Below, one piece after another: positions 34,901 to 45,536 of a stretch of 64,000 nt of DNA. Position numbers and translations under genes: made by a program. The notes below the pieces were generated by a model. The model was not told the DNA's origin and did no database searches. It worked only from the letters and a program-made list of their open reading frames with translations. How positions within the stretch are numbered: position 1 is the first letter of the stretch; each line of letters begins with the position of its first letter. Source of the DNA: Melampsora larici-populina 98AG31 (Eukaryota; Basidiomycota; Pucciniomycetes; Pucciniales; Melampsoraceae); contig NW_006768793.1 in assembly GCF_000204055.1 (NCBI RefSeq), positions 84,195-148,194 of the forward strand, given 5' to 3'.

Positions 34901-35852
34901 GTTTGCTTTGGGACTCGTGCAGGTTTAAGCTTCTTGTTGTTAGCCATAAGCTGAGGCTTTTGATACCCAACTGCTTCACCATTTATGTTCTTGCGCTTGT
35001 ATCTATTTTCTTCTGATTGTTGAAATGATTTCTTGTAGAATATTGGCCACATTGACTTGATGAGAATTTCCTCGTCACACTCTTCTAAATCATCATCATC
35101 AGCTATGTGATTATCAATCAACCAGAGCACGTCAAATTCATTGATGTCAGTTGAATCAAAAGAGTTGAACCATCTTTCAGAGCTTGGATTGTTGGTGGCT
35201 TTGATTGCAGAAATTGAGTCAAGTTGATTAGAAGGCTTTTCAAGGGCATGTTCAGGTTCAGGAGATTCTGTGTCAGATATCACAATTGGGTTCAATTGGC
35301 TTTTCGGAGCTTGTCGACCAGATTTCTCAGCTTGTTGACGGTATTTTTCAGCTTGCTGACAACGGTTCTTTATCTCTTGTTCCTTTTCACGCCGGGTACG
35401 CTGTGCGCGCTTTGCAGCACTGACCACCATGTTGGTGACAAATTCAACTGCAGAGAATCTACAAGGTATAGATTTTTGTTAGATGAGATACGTGGTGATC
35501 CTGTAAAGTGTTGAGAAAAGACCTACATAACCAATGAAATCCACAGAAAAGATAGGCAGATCAGATAGGTTCAATATGAAACCAAGCCAAAGATGATCAA
35601 AAAGCTAAGACAGAAGCACAGAGAACAGCCAATACAGAGAGGTAGAATACACATATGGAACACACGTGGAAGTAGCCTACAAAATGAAGAGAAAACAACA
35701 AAAATTTAGTTATCTCTGATCCCAAGCCCAGCTCTCAACTCCAACTCCTAACCCTAACCCTAGACTCAAATTTCTCTTCTCAAATCTCAAAAATTTCGGA
35801 CCCAGGACCTATGCGGGGGGGAGTTGTTACACATTCTTGACTTTACCCACTG
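31940..35852 (-). mobile_element. complete Tc1/mariner-like DNA transposon
   Basis: Perfect terminal inverted repeats of about 36 bp begin CAGTGGGTAAAGTCAAGAAT and end CAACTCCCCC. The target duplication TA is at 31938-31939 and 35853-35854. The 3913-bp element encodes one spliced transposase on the minus strand. Near the right end, 35748-35763 reads CTAACCCTAACCCTAG, a short telomere-like run. Perfect ends plus an open transposase suggest recent mobility. Confidence 0.9.
32433..35430 (-). CDS. DDE transposase of the Tc1/mariner-like element
   Basis: Exons: 34102-35430, 32813-34046, 32608-32743 and 32433-32550, giving 938 aa in phase. Residues 1-440 are charged, with an N-terminal basic coiled region (RTRREKEQEIKNRCQQAEK) and Gln/Asn-rich stretches; this is probably the DNA-binding half, with no fold I can name. 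The catalytic core has Asp549 in VYHDEST, Asp657 in VFDCSSAH and Glu846 in ELNPIEIFW, the NPIE box typical of the IS630-Tc1-mariner group. The Asp-Glu spacing of 188 residues is far above the usual ~34 and includes a Cys-bearing insert (CDSCKQSG). The C-terminus has CPVSTIRRYFRK and KLYSSHR, which match related fungal transposases. Confidence 0.85.
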
Positions 35853-36264
35853 TATGTATAGCGGGGCCTGCGCTCCGCACTTTGGGATTGGAAAATCCCA
35901 TGGCGGAGTGAGCGCTCCGCAACGGGCCGGGGCCAGGGTTTATCCGCTATATAGCGGAGGATTACCCTGTACCCAGATCGACCAGAGAGGGTGTAGGGCG
36001 CCCACCGACTTATCCATTTTTTGTTTCAACTTCAGTACCTTCCCTTCAAAAAATCAATCACATTCAGTTATTTGACACTTTCTACACTCACCTTCACAGC
36101 TCGAAACCGATGGCGTTTTCACGGCTTACCTGTGGTTCAGCTAACCAAGCTATTTTCATAAGGTGGGTGTAGTATAAAACCTTTCACTTTGTTCGTTTCG
36201 TTCAGAAAACTTTCTAACGACATTGTTCGATATTTTTTGAATTATTTTCCAAAGTTATATTACA

Positions 36265-36684
36265 ATGGTATCCTCCAAAAGCTCATCACAGTCTTCACTT
36301 CAAGTTCCGTCATCCGGTAGAACCCTGCAACCACCAAGCCCTGATCGCCGACAACAAGGGTTTGTGATTCCCCCAAAAGACTCACGTACCGCCGTTTCTT
36401 CATCACTTACACCTCAAGTTGAATCATCCAACCCCGAGCTTCTTGTTGGTGGAAGTGTATCACCTCGACCAGCAGGTCCTGTGAACAAGAAGTCCAAGGA
36501 CCAAGGACCAGCAACATCGAAACCAAAGGCAAAGCCAAAGCCCTCAAAATTTTCTCATTTTTATTCTTCAATGGTCATTTGTTTTTCTCTTTGTCCTTTT
36601 TATTATCAATGGTCACTTGTTGTTTCTTCTTTTCTCTTTTTTTCTGCCATCAAACTGTTTTTACCGGCCGTTGCGCCGCAATAG
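36265..36684 (+). pseudogene. 5' remnant of a hAT transposase gene inside hAT-3
   Basis: The ORF starts MVSSKSSSQSS, is Ser/Pro/Lys-rich for about 90 residues (KPKAKPKPSK) and then runs into a hydrophobic, non-protein-like tail. Its position near one end and its composition resemble the first exon of the hAT-2 transposase. This suggests a deletion derivative that kept only the first exon. No BED finger or catalytic region remains. Confidence 0.4.
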
Positions 36685-37597
36685 ATCGCAATTTTGCGCA
36701 CTAGATCGCGATATTGCAGCGCAATCAAAAGCCCCGCTATATTGCGCGCAATATAGCGAAATATTGCGCTGTGAGCGCTCCGCAACCTGGCGAGAGAATT
36801 TATATATATATATAGCGGAGCATTGCGTTGCGCCTGACAGCGCAGCCTGCGCTGCGCAACACCCGGGGGGTCAAAATTCATCGTGTTGCGTAGCGATTTC
36901 GGTATTGACTCCGTGACATTGTTTGAGGAGAAACTTGTAGACCGCTTCTACGCTCGCTACAGGGCTGATTTAATTGGAGATGATGTGAACGCTGGGTGAG
37001 GACACGCTTATAAGATATTGCCTGGTGATCAACTGGAATTGACTTACGTGGGTACAAAGCTACCTCCTTCTTCACCAGAATACAACTCAACCTGTATGAA
37101 ACACACATCACCGTGGATCAGCACATACTCAGTACCACGGCGTGATTTACCACTCACCAAACAGCCACCACATTGATGAATTTCTTTCTCGCCTTGAAAC
37201 GCGTAGGTATTTCCCGATTTTGACAGTTGGTTATATGCTCTACATGTGTAACGTAGCATTGAATTTGAGGTTAAAGAAAAGGACAAAACAAGAGTCCAAT
37301 ATTAAAACTAGCATGATGATCGGGGTCTATGTATTCGTAAGCAGAGTGGGGAAAAACTCACAAGTTGCATTGGTCCGGGTTTACCTGTTTTGGGAAGGTC
37401 GGGTCCGGGATGGGGTCAAGGCACTCATACAAGGAGGGGTCTAGGCCTTGCGAACGCAAAGGAAGGAAAAAAGCTGTAGATATAGCAATAAACTTGAGAA
37501 GAGCTAGCATGATTTCCGCGGACGAGGAAATTTAATGGTATGTAAAAGAATATGGGTGAGGCAGGAGTGAGTCTTCAACTGTCTTGCAGGGGTTGTC

Positions 37598-37604
37598 TTT
37601 TATA
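37598..37604 (-). promoter_or_regulatory. TATA box of secreted-protein gene B
   Basis: The complement reads CCCTATAAAAGAC, about 90 bp upstream of the start at 37510. It matches the promoter of gene A in sequence and arrangement. Confidence 0.55.
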
Positions 37605-37715
37605 GGGAAGCACGCTGAATTGATCGAGTTGTCTGAGGGATTCACAACCATGTTTGATGTTCAATTAAACAAGTGGGATGTGCTCTGATGTGCTGGTGTT
37701 GAATCAATGTACTGT

Positions 37716-37797
37716 CGTTCTCGAAAAGCTTGTTCAAGTTTTCCCGCCAAATTGCTCGAGTTTTGCGGGAAAACTCGGACAAGCTTTTTCGAGAACG
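37716..37797. repeat. 82-bp near-perfect palindrome
   Basis: The left arm CGTTCTCGAAAAGCTTGTTC and the right arm ending GGACAAGCTTTTTCGAGAACG pair over about 31 bp, with a loop of about 16 bp that itself holds CTCGAG. No target duplication is clear. It lies just upstream of gene B. Confidence 0.65.
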
Positions 37798-38297
37798 TAT
37801 TCTAGTGGGATAGGGCGCGTAGTAGAGCTGGCGCAGTCGATGGGCTAATCATGCTTTCTCACGGTCCCTACCACAGTCGAGCCGTTTCTCATGGATCGGT
37901 CACTGGTGTCTTTGTCCTTTCCCCAGCATCCAGCATCCTCCGAACTTCCCATCTATCTTTCTCAGTTTGTTGGCTTGATTAGCCTTGTTGCTATCAGACT
38001 CCTTCCCCTCTACATGGGAATATCGCAGCGTAGTGCCATCCTCACGGCCTGCTCCAATATTCGAATTTCTTAGTCACCCGCCCGCCCGCTTCCATCAACA
38101 AAAAAAAAGAAATGCCTGTCACGTTGCTTCGGTTTTGTTTTCCGTCTTCCCTAAAGGTTTCGCGCCTGCCAAGCTTTCCTCCGCTGTCTTCCTGTTTTGT
38201 CTTGTAATTGTACTCACAGCGTGTTTTTCCACCGCAGAACCCTTTATTCTTCGACTACGAGTCGAAACGAGAGAAGCCTGTATGGCGACTTGTAGTC
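37798..38297. other. intergenic, no supported gene
   Basis: Two short overlapping ORFs (37891-38073 and 37985-38314) have a hydrophobic stretch but no family signal, and the second runs into the copia target site. Nothing else is seen. Confidence 0.35.
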
Positions 38298-38302
38298 AGT
38301 AT

Positions 38303-38474
38303 TATAACGAATAGTACGATAGCACGTCAGTGCTCACTCCAAGGTATTGGCTTCCACAGTAGATGGTGATGTGGAAGCTTCAACCGAGGAGACGAGACTT
38401 GACTACAAGAGAAAACTGTACAACGTCACGTGACACTCTGTGGTGCAGTCGTGTAACCCCATAACTCTACAACA
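38303..38474 (-). repeat. copia 3' LTR
   Basis: 172 bp, matching 57947-58118 at 168 positions by eye. It is flanked at left by AGTAT. Confidence 0.92.
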
Positions 38475-39018
38475 CCCCCCCCACGACAAGCCACAGCAGA
38501 CCTCCTCTCACACACAAAAAAACAAAATCAAGGAAAAAACAAGAAGAAAAATTTCGACGCGCACATATATAAACTCATGTTAGACCTAAATTCCTCTTCC
38601 CAGCTTCAAAAAGATATGGGCCCAGTGCCTTTGTGAAGATGTCAGCTTTTTGATTCTTTGATTCAATCCAGTGTAAAGTTACTGTGCCTTTGAAGAGCTG
38701 TTCGTTCACATAGTAAAACTCTCTATCTGTGTGTTGTGTTCTTTTGTTGGATGAGTTGTCTTTTGACACGTGGATAGCTGAAGTGTTGTCACAAAACAAT
38801 TTCACTGAACCCATAGCACCTACTACATCCTCCAGTAAATTTCTCAGCCACACTGCCTCCATCGCCGCCGTTCCCAAAGCCATGTATTCCGCGTGGCACG
38901 TAGAAGTCGCCACACAACCCTGACGCTTTAATGTCCAAGCAATTGGGCATCCTAAAAAGAAAGTTGTGTACCCGTGAACAGATCTGGAGTACTCCCCTCC
39001 CCAGTTTGCATCTACATA

Positions 39019-39834
39019 CACTACAAGAAACATAAAATTTTCTGGGCAGAAAATTAAATTATTTGTATACAAAAATCTGGAAAGGTCAGAAACAAAGTGA
39101 AAAATATGAAAAAATATGCATCCTGTTCCTGGGTTTGTGATCTCCAATCTGCATATTTTTCTGTATTTTTGGGGTTCATATTGGTGAGTGTACTAACAAT
39201 AATCCCTCATAATCATCAGATTACCACCTGTAACAGATGCTGGAATTTGGCTGATCAGTGCTGAGAGAAAATTTTGATTACTACAAAACCCCATAACTTT
39301 GTCAATTATGGCTCAAAACACCCAACTTTGAGTGCATCGGAAAGCTGGTATTTGCCTGAAGATAGTTCATAAATGAAGCAAATACGTGGCGGGCCTGCAA
39401 GGAAAGATATCCCTGATGAAATTGAATTTCACATATCATCAAATAGAATGTCAGTCATTGGGATCACACATTTTGTGTTGCAATGAAATTTATAGTTCAG
39501 GAATTCAGCTTTCTAATGCACCTAAAATCGAGTGTTTTGAGCCAGAATTGACAAAGGTATGGGGTTTTATAGTAATCAAAACTTTCTCTCAGCACTGATC
39601 AGCCAAATTTCATCATCTATTACAGGTGGTGATCTGATGATTATGAGGGTTTATTGTTAGTACACTCACCAATATGAAGCCCAAAAATATGGAAAAATAT
39701 GCAGATTGGAGACCTCAAACCCAGGAACAGGATGTATATTTTTTCATATTTTTCACTCTGTTTCTGACCTTTCCAGATTTTTGTATACAAATAATTTAAT
39801 TTTCTGCCCAGAAAATTTTATGTTTCTTGTAGTG
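39019..39834. mobile_element. palindromic EnSpm/CACTA-type MITE in the copia element
   Basis: Ends CACTACAAGAAACATAAAAT and its complement form near-perfect arms of about 350 bp around an asymmetric centre of roughly 100 bp (39370-39480). TSD ATA is at 39016-39018 and 39835-39837. CACTACAAGAAA is the classical CACTA terminus, and a 3-bp target duplication fits. It has no coding capacity, and excising it restores the copia RNase H frame. Confidence 0.85.
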
Positions 39835-42800
39835 ATAAGTATGTAATCCGGTCTTGACTTCTCCTTTTAAAGGCCTTAAGTTCAGCTTGACCACTCCAGA
39901 CGTTTTCAAATAACGCATGACTCCCTGAATAGCTGCCCAGTGCTGCTTGGTTGGTCTGGCGGAGAAACACGCTAAAAAATTGGTTGCATACGTTAAATCA
40001 GGTCTGGTCGCTACTGCCAGGTAGTTCAAACAACCTCAGCCTGAGCCCCGACGGGAATTTTCGGGGACCAGCTTGCCCGGACCCCGCCCCAACGGGTTAA
40101 AAGCCTCCCCGGTCCCGATCGGGGTTTTTTTTCCAAAAACTGGCCGCCCGGACCCCGGCCGGGTTCCCCGGCGGGTTCCCGATGCCCCAGAGCAAAAAGG
40201 GTCGCTCACCCTGGGTTCAAACCCTAGACCGGGGCACGTAGGCTATAAACAGCAAAATGGCTTCTGATTCTTTCTCCATATACTGGCTTCAGTTGATCAG
40301 ACAGGTCCTGCTAGTCACCTTGCATTGCATGGGTGTCAGCCTTTTGCTGTGTTTTTTTTGTAGCACTGCAGACAGAAATTTATAAACATTACAACTATAA
40401 ACAAATTAGGTTAAAGTAGGGTGAAGTACTACTCTGCCATTTGTCACACCCGGTAGTGCTCTGCCCTGGCATCAGTCTTTAGACAACTTGACGTGGTTCT
40501 TTGAGTTTTCCTTATCCTTATCACCCTTCAATCTTCAATAATCTTAAATTTTTCAAATTGAAAAAACCCTTCAAAATGATGTCTCAAACTACCAACACAA
40601 GTAATGTTCCTTCACAAACCCCCACTATTGATTTAACAGATGATCAACCTGGTACTTCTGATAGCTCTGTAGCAGCTTCGCCTGTTTGTGCAGCAAGCTA
40701 TGTTTGGGTCCAATTTGTCAAGCTACGAACCCGTGATTACAACAAATGTAATGTTATAATGCCTGATGGATCAACATGTGGCAAGGAATTAAAGCGTGAC
40801 ACGACAGGAAGTACTAAGGCAATGAAGGGTCATCTTGAGTCTAAGCACGGAATCCGTGACACCAATCTTCCCAACCAAACTAATATAGTTGCTTCATTCA
40901 AGAAGGTCAAGACTGATCATATGGTAAGTCTTCTTCCTTTTGTCAAACATACCAGAGGAAGTGGCTTACTTTGATGTACATATCACAGCGTAAACTGGAT
41001 GCCACTAGCCTTATGACAGCCATCTCGTATTTCATCGCCGACTGTGACCTTCCTTTTTCTATTGTGGATCAAAAATCTTATAGAGACCTCTTAACCCTTT
41101 GCAACTATCAAGTCAATGGCATGCTCACCAAACGCCATTCAATTGCTCAACATACTCGCAAGATTTATTATTTTTATGAAGAATACATCAAGAAACAGTA
41201 CTTGTCTGTATCCCCAGCTATAGCCATAACTCAAGACGCTTGGACGTCTCCAAACAATGTCCCATTCATGTCACTCACCAGTCATTTTATCACAAAGGAG
41301 TGGAAGTTGATGGATATCACTCTTGGTATCGCCGAGATTAAAGGTGAGTTTTATGTATTTATCTATTTCAACTTACTCAATCTAATCAACTTGTCTTTTA
41401 TCTTCTATGTCCTCATGATTCAGATACTTTTGCCAACATCATCCTCGAGTATTTGAAAAAGTACAACCTCACTAGTAAGTTGTCTGCAATGACAGCAGAC
41501 AACGTTGGTACGAATGCTGCAATCGGTTGAAAGCTTGGAATGTTCCCCGAAATAATCTTCGATCATACAGCTCAAGTTCACGGATGTGTGGCCCATGTAA
41601 TCAACCTTGCAGCCAAAGAAGGCCTCAAGGAGTTAGGTGAAGTGGTGGATTTCGAAGAAGGCGAACTCCCATCAACACTCATTTCGCAACGAAATGAACC
41701 ACAACTTTTGGATTTTGGGTTTCGGTGTGATCAAACCGAAATTATACCGATTGCACTCGAAACGAAATCATCAAAAGCAAAATTTCTCTCACGGCTTCGG
41801 TTCGAGTTCCAAACCAAAATCGCAACGCAACAGCAACAAAATCCGCAATTGATTTCGAAAATTTGTCGCTTTTGGGCACGCAGAAAGAATTGGACAAAAC
41901 ATATCTAAAAGATTGTTGTACCATCTTTCAGATAAATCAAGTGTAACAAACAATGTGTTTAAATGTAGAGTAGAAGAAATAAAAAAAAAATTGATCGGGA
42001 AAGATAAAAGAATTAAACATTAAAACTTTATGACTTTGATTTCTGAGACTGAGTCCTCTTTGATTTTTTTTTCTCTTTCATCTTGTTAATCTCAGCCAAA
42101 GCCTCTTCATATTCTACCAGAACCTTCACACCTTGACTAAGCCATTGGTGACATCCAACAGCTCGCTCAATGGTCCGTGGGGCGAGGCTTCGATCTGAGG
42201 TTGCAATTCGTCCTGCAGCAGAGAAGGTGCGCTCGCAAGCACACGATGTTGCAGTACATGCCAAGTAGTCACGTGCAACTCGACTCATGATGGGATAATT
42301 TGTATGATTTTCCTGGGAGAGATCAAGAGAGATTGATCAGATGATCGACTCAGGTAGGTGAACGGAAGGAGTTTGCCAAAGATTGTACATACCCTCCACC
42401 AAGTGAGTGGTAAGTCTCCTTTGTTAGCAACGCTTTTGCTATCAAGGTAAAGCTTAAGATCAACGTGGCTGTTGTCCGGAGTTTCATCGCCCGAATCTTC
42501 ACTGAAATCATCCAAGTCGTCTGTGGATGTAGCAACAGGAACAGTAGTTGCCAAAGAGCTTTTGTTGGAGCTTTGTGTCTTTATTGACACACGGGAAGCC
42601 TCAGCCTTGTAGGCTTCTTCAACAAGAGAGCGAGCACGCTCAACTTGTTCGGGATGATACTTCTTGAAGAACTGAAGTCGATAACGTGGATGCATAACGG
42701 TTGCGATGACTATCGCATCACACTCAAGAGCTTCAGTTTGATATGCTTCGATGTCAGAAATCATTCTGTTAATCACACCTTCGAGTTCGGGGTATGTTTT

Positions 42801-44728
42801 GACGTGTTCGGCCGCTGCTGAAAGGAGCTTTCCGATGACGTTGACATACTCAGCAAGTATTCGATATGCATTTGAGTCATTCCCTTCCATTGACAGTGTT
42901 GTGTCTTTAAAAATCTATGTAGTAGGAATCCATAGAGTAAGTGTATTGAATTGGATTGAATTCATGAAGGATATCAAGACGGAACTGACCTTTAAGATAT
43001 CGAGCAAGGCTTCGACACCAGTCCACTCCTCTCCTGAGATAGAGAGCCCGTTAAAGTACTGGTACTTCCGCTCCTTCTTGCGATCCTGTGTGAGAAATTT
43101 ATTGATAACCTACGATGATCAAAGTCATCTGTTTAGCAAAATGTTCCCATGAGCATCTTCAGTATCCGTGTGACTAACATTTTGTGCATCACAAGCTCGC
43201 TGCCAGCTGTCTAGCTTCGAGTTCCACCTTACACCATATCCGTAGATCAGCATCTTGCCTTTGTAAACCAAGCTATCTGCGACTGATTCGTATTCTCCAC
43301 GTTTTGCTGAGCAGGAGGCGACCGCTTGACTGACCTGTTTGAGCTGTTAGGGACAAAGGACAAGAGTTCAGGAGCAATCAAAACCATAATCTCAGGTATG
43401 TCAAAGTTGAAAGAAACTTTAAAAACCTACTTTCTTAACGCCACTGGTGATTAATCCCCATGTTGGTTCAATCACAAGGTTATCATCGGGCAGGTCGTCT
43501 TCACTCTCAGGCACTTCTAATCGTGTCAATCCTTTTCGGTCCCCTCCAATCTCTGAATCCGCGCTCGCGTAACCAGCATCATCATCTGTTGCTTCTTGAG
43601 TATCGGGTCGGGTGATGTTAATGATTGGGATTGGCATACGAACATCTGGTTGTGTTGTTGGTTTTACATGACCTGCCTTGAGCTTCAGACCATCCAATCC
43701 GTGTTTGACCACAAGTGCTAGTTTGTGGCAGAAGCATCGGATATGGTTTGATTGTGAGTCCCAAAAGTGGGGTTCATTTTCATCCTCCATGAACATCCGC
43801 TGCATCTCTCGAGCAAGGAAATTGTTACTTGCGGCTGAGTCGGTGGTTTGGGCTATCATGTAGATAAAAGAACCAACTTGATTAGACCGGATTCATGATA
43901 ACATTATGAAACAAAAACAATACCTAATTGTGAAACAAAACTTATCTTTGTGTGGAGGCCATGGCGGATGAGAAAGCTTGCCACAGGTCGAGCAAGTAAA
44001 ACTCCATAATGGTCCCATATGATTCGCTTGAGAGTTAAGTGAATTGTCTTGAACTCCCAGTTACTGTTGATGTACGAAGCCGAGACCCCCAGAAAAGCAT
44101 ACCTACTACCTTTGGTGGTCCATCCATCATGGATCAGGCAGAACCTACTTGAGTTGTTCTTGAGGGTTGCAATTGCTTCATCGTGTAAACCCTGGGCCAG
44201 AGTTTTTGAAGAGTTATAAACCCATGATGGTGATCGTAACTGGGCTTGCTGATTAGCCCATCCAAAAGCAGCTGAAAGCTCAACATCATCAATCCGAATC
44301 CAAGGCAGCGCATGAAGTAAAATCCATAGGACCATGATTTTATTGAGTGTTTCAACTGTAAACTTGGTGAATGATGTGATTGAAGTTTGCTTTCCGGTTA
44401 ATCTTGTTTTTGGTTCGTTTTTTTCTTGCCAAGTGGGCGGGCAAACAGTCCCCGCTTTGATTGCTAGATGTCGATTAGGGCAGGGCTTGCGACCACTCTT
44501 ACCGTCTTGATGAGTTTGGAGGTTGTAGTGATTAGATTCACCATCCTTATATTCCTCACTGCACCATTTACACTTATACACAAGAACCTCTTGTTCCAAT
44601 TGTTTCACCTCATCGGTTTTCTACAAATGTTTTACCAACAGCAGCGTTCATCATTAGTCAACCTGGAGACTCGAGTGGAGTTAAGTTACCTACAGGATCT
44701 TTTATTGTGTATTTCTCCTTAACTACCC

Positions 44729-45047
44729 TGTAAGGTTCTCGATGGAGAACCTTCACTGAGGTATTTGGCACAGCTCGAAAGCACAGGATCACCTATAAAA
44801 CGTATCTATATGATTCCAAATCTAGCTCCGAGTGGAGAGTCTCCTCTAATCAGTAACCGCTAACACAACACAAAACACACAAAAGAGATGAAATAGAGAA
44901 AGTAGAAAAGTAACATACCTAGCTCCGAGTGGAGAGTCTCCTAAGGGAAAAGAGACACTCTGGAGCCAGGGCAACAAAAGAGATATACTATGATCTATAA
45001 ACCCATAACGCACTGTGTAATCACTACCTGTAAGGCATACCCTTACA
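44729..45047 (-). repeat. gypsy 3' LTR
   Basis: 319 bp, identical to 50981-51299. Contains two copies of CTAGCTCCGAGTGGAGAGTC. Confidence 0.95.
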
Positions 45048-45060
45048 CCCTCCCCCTCTA

Positions 45061-45536
45061 AAAAAAATCCACTCTGACTAAAGTAAAGAAAAAAAAGAAA
45101 AAAAACTGAGCCCCGTAATCTTAATTAATACTCGTAAAAAAAACCAATCCCATCAATGTTGTTCCTTAGTCGTGATATGTATCAAACGTAACCAATGGCA
45201 TAACTCGCCCCTTAAAAAAAATTGGCATAACTCGCCCCTGAAAAATAATTAAACCCGCACCAACACACAAGAAAACAAAGAACTAGAAAAAGAAAAAAAG
45301 AAAAAAAATTGCAGTAACTAATTGAAGATGATGTCTGAAGAGAATAAATCGTTGAAGCCGTGATTTTGACGTAACTGATTCCTTGCCGGTCGTCTCAACG
45401 CCTCCTGCTGAAGTAAAAAGAAGCGGTCCGAAGAGGTGCTCACAGAGTGGCCGTGGAGTTGCTTTTACAAAGGTGCAGAGGTAGAGGCGGTGCGCATACT
45501 AAGGAGGGTCACTTACTTTTGGACGCTAGTCCCTTA
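45061..45536. other. gypsy 3' untranslated region
   Basis: No ORF. A/T-rich, with a direct repeat of AATTGGCATAACTCGCCCCT near 45188-45240, between the polyprotein stop and the polypurine tract. Confidence 0.5.

Larger units (their letters stand above)
31859..36907. mobile_element. hAT-3, internally deleted hAT-like element carrying a Tc1-like insertion
   Basis: The ends are inverted: CAATACCGCAATCGCTCCGC at the left, and the complement of CAATACCGAAATCGCTACGC at the right. They are flanked by ACTCCGT at 31852-31858 and 36908-36914 (7 bp; the eighth base differs). The subterminal zones (31859-31938, 35855-35990, 36660-36907) are packed with GC-rich words such as GCGGAGCG, GCTCCGCAAC and GCGCAAT, as expected for hAT subterminal repeats. 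Excluding the Tc1-like insertion the element is about 1.13 kb and keeps only a 5' ORF fragment, so it is non-autonomous. Confidence 0.72.
31687..37510 (-). pseudogene. small secreted protein B, paralogue of A, split by a nested transposon
   Basis: Exons: 37362-37510, 37048-37239, 36910-36964 and 31687-31776, totalling 486 nt or 161 aa if the insertion is ignored. The signal peptide MLALLKFIAISTAFF resembles A. Shared core: A has DQCGCLVSG, B has HQCGGCLVSG, followed by LIHGD in both. Exon 4 keeps IGRAWIP against IGIAWVP in A. hAT-3 (31859-36907) is inserted just after the GT of the third splice donor, changing it from GTGAGT to GTCAAT and lengthening the intron from about 80 nt to 5.1 kb. Without splicing, the frame runs into the transposon and stops at 36871-36873 (144 aa). 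The coding exons themselves look undamaged, so the insertion may be recent. Confidence 0.82.

Noticed and set aside
36871..37048. Gene B as a complete 144-aa gene ending at 36871
   Set aside because: The last residues come from the hAT-3 terminus; the real fourth exon, homologous to that of gene A, is at 31687-31776.
40186..40245. tRNA gene in hAT-1
   Set aside because: There is a good T-arm (CTGGG-TTCAAAC-CCTAG) and a GCCCC/GGGGC stem, but only about 50 nt with no D or anticodon arm; at best a captured fragment.
42350..42890. Independent small genes between 42 and 45 kb
   Set aside because: These are exons of the hAT-2 transposase read in separate frames because of introns.
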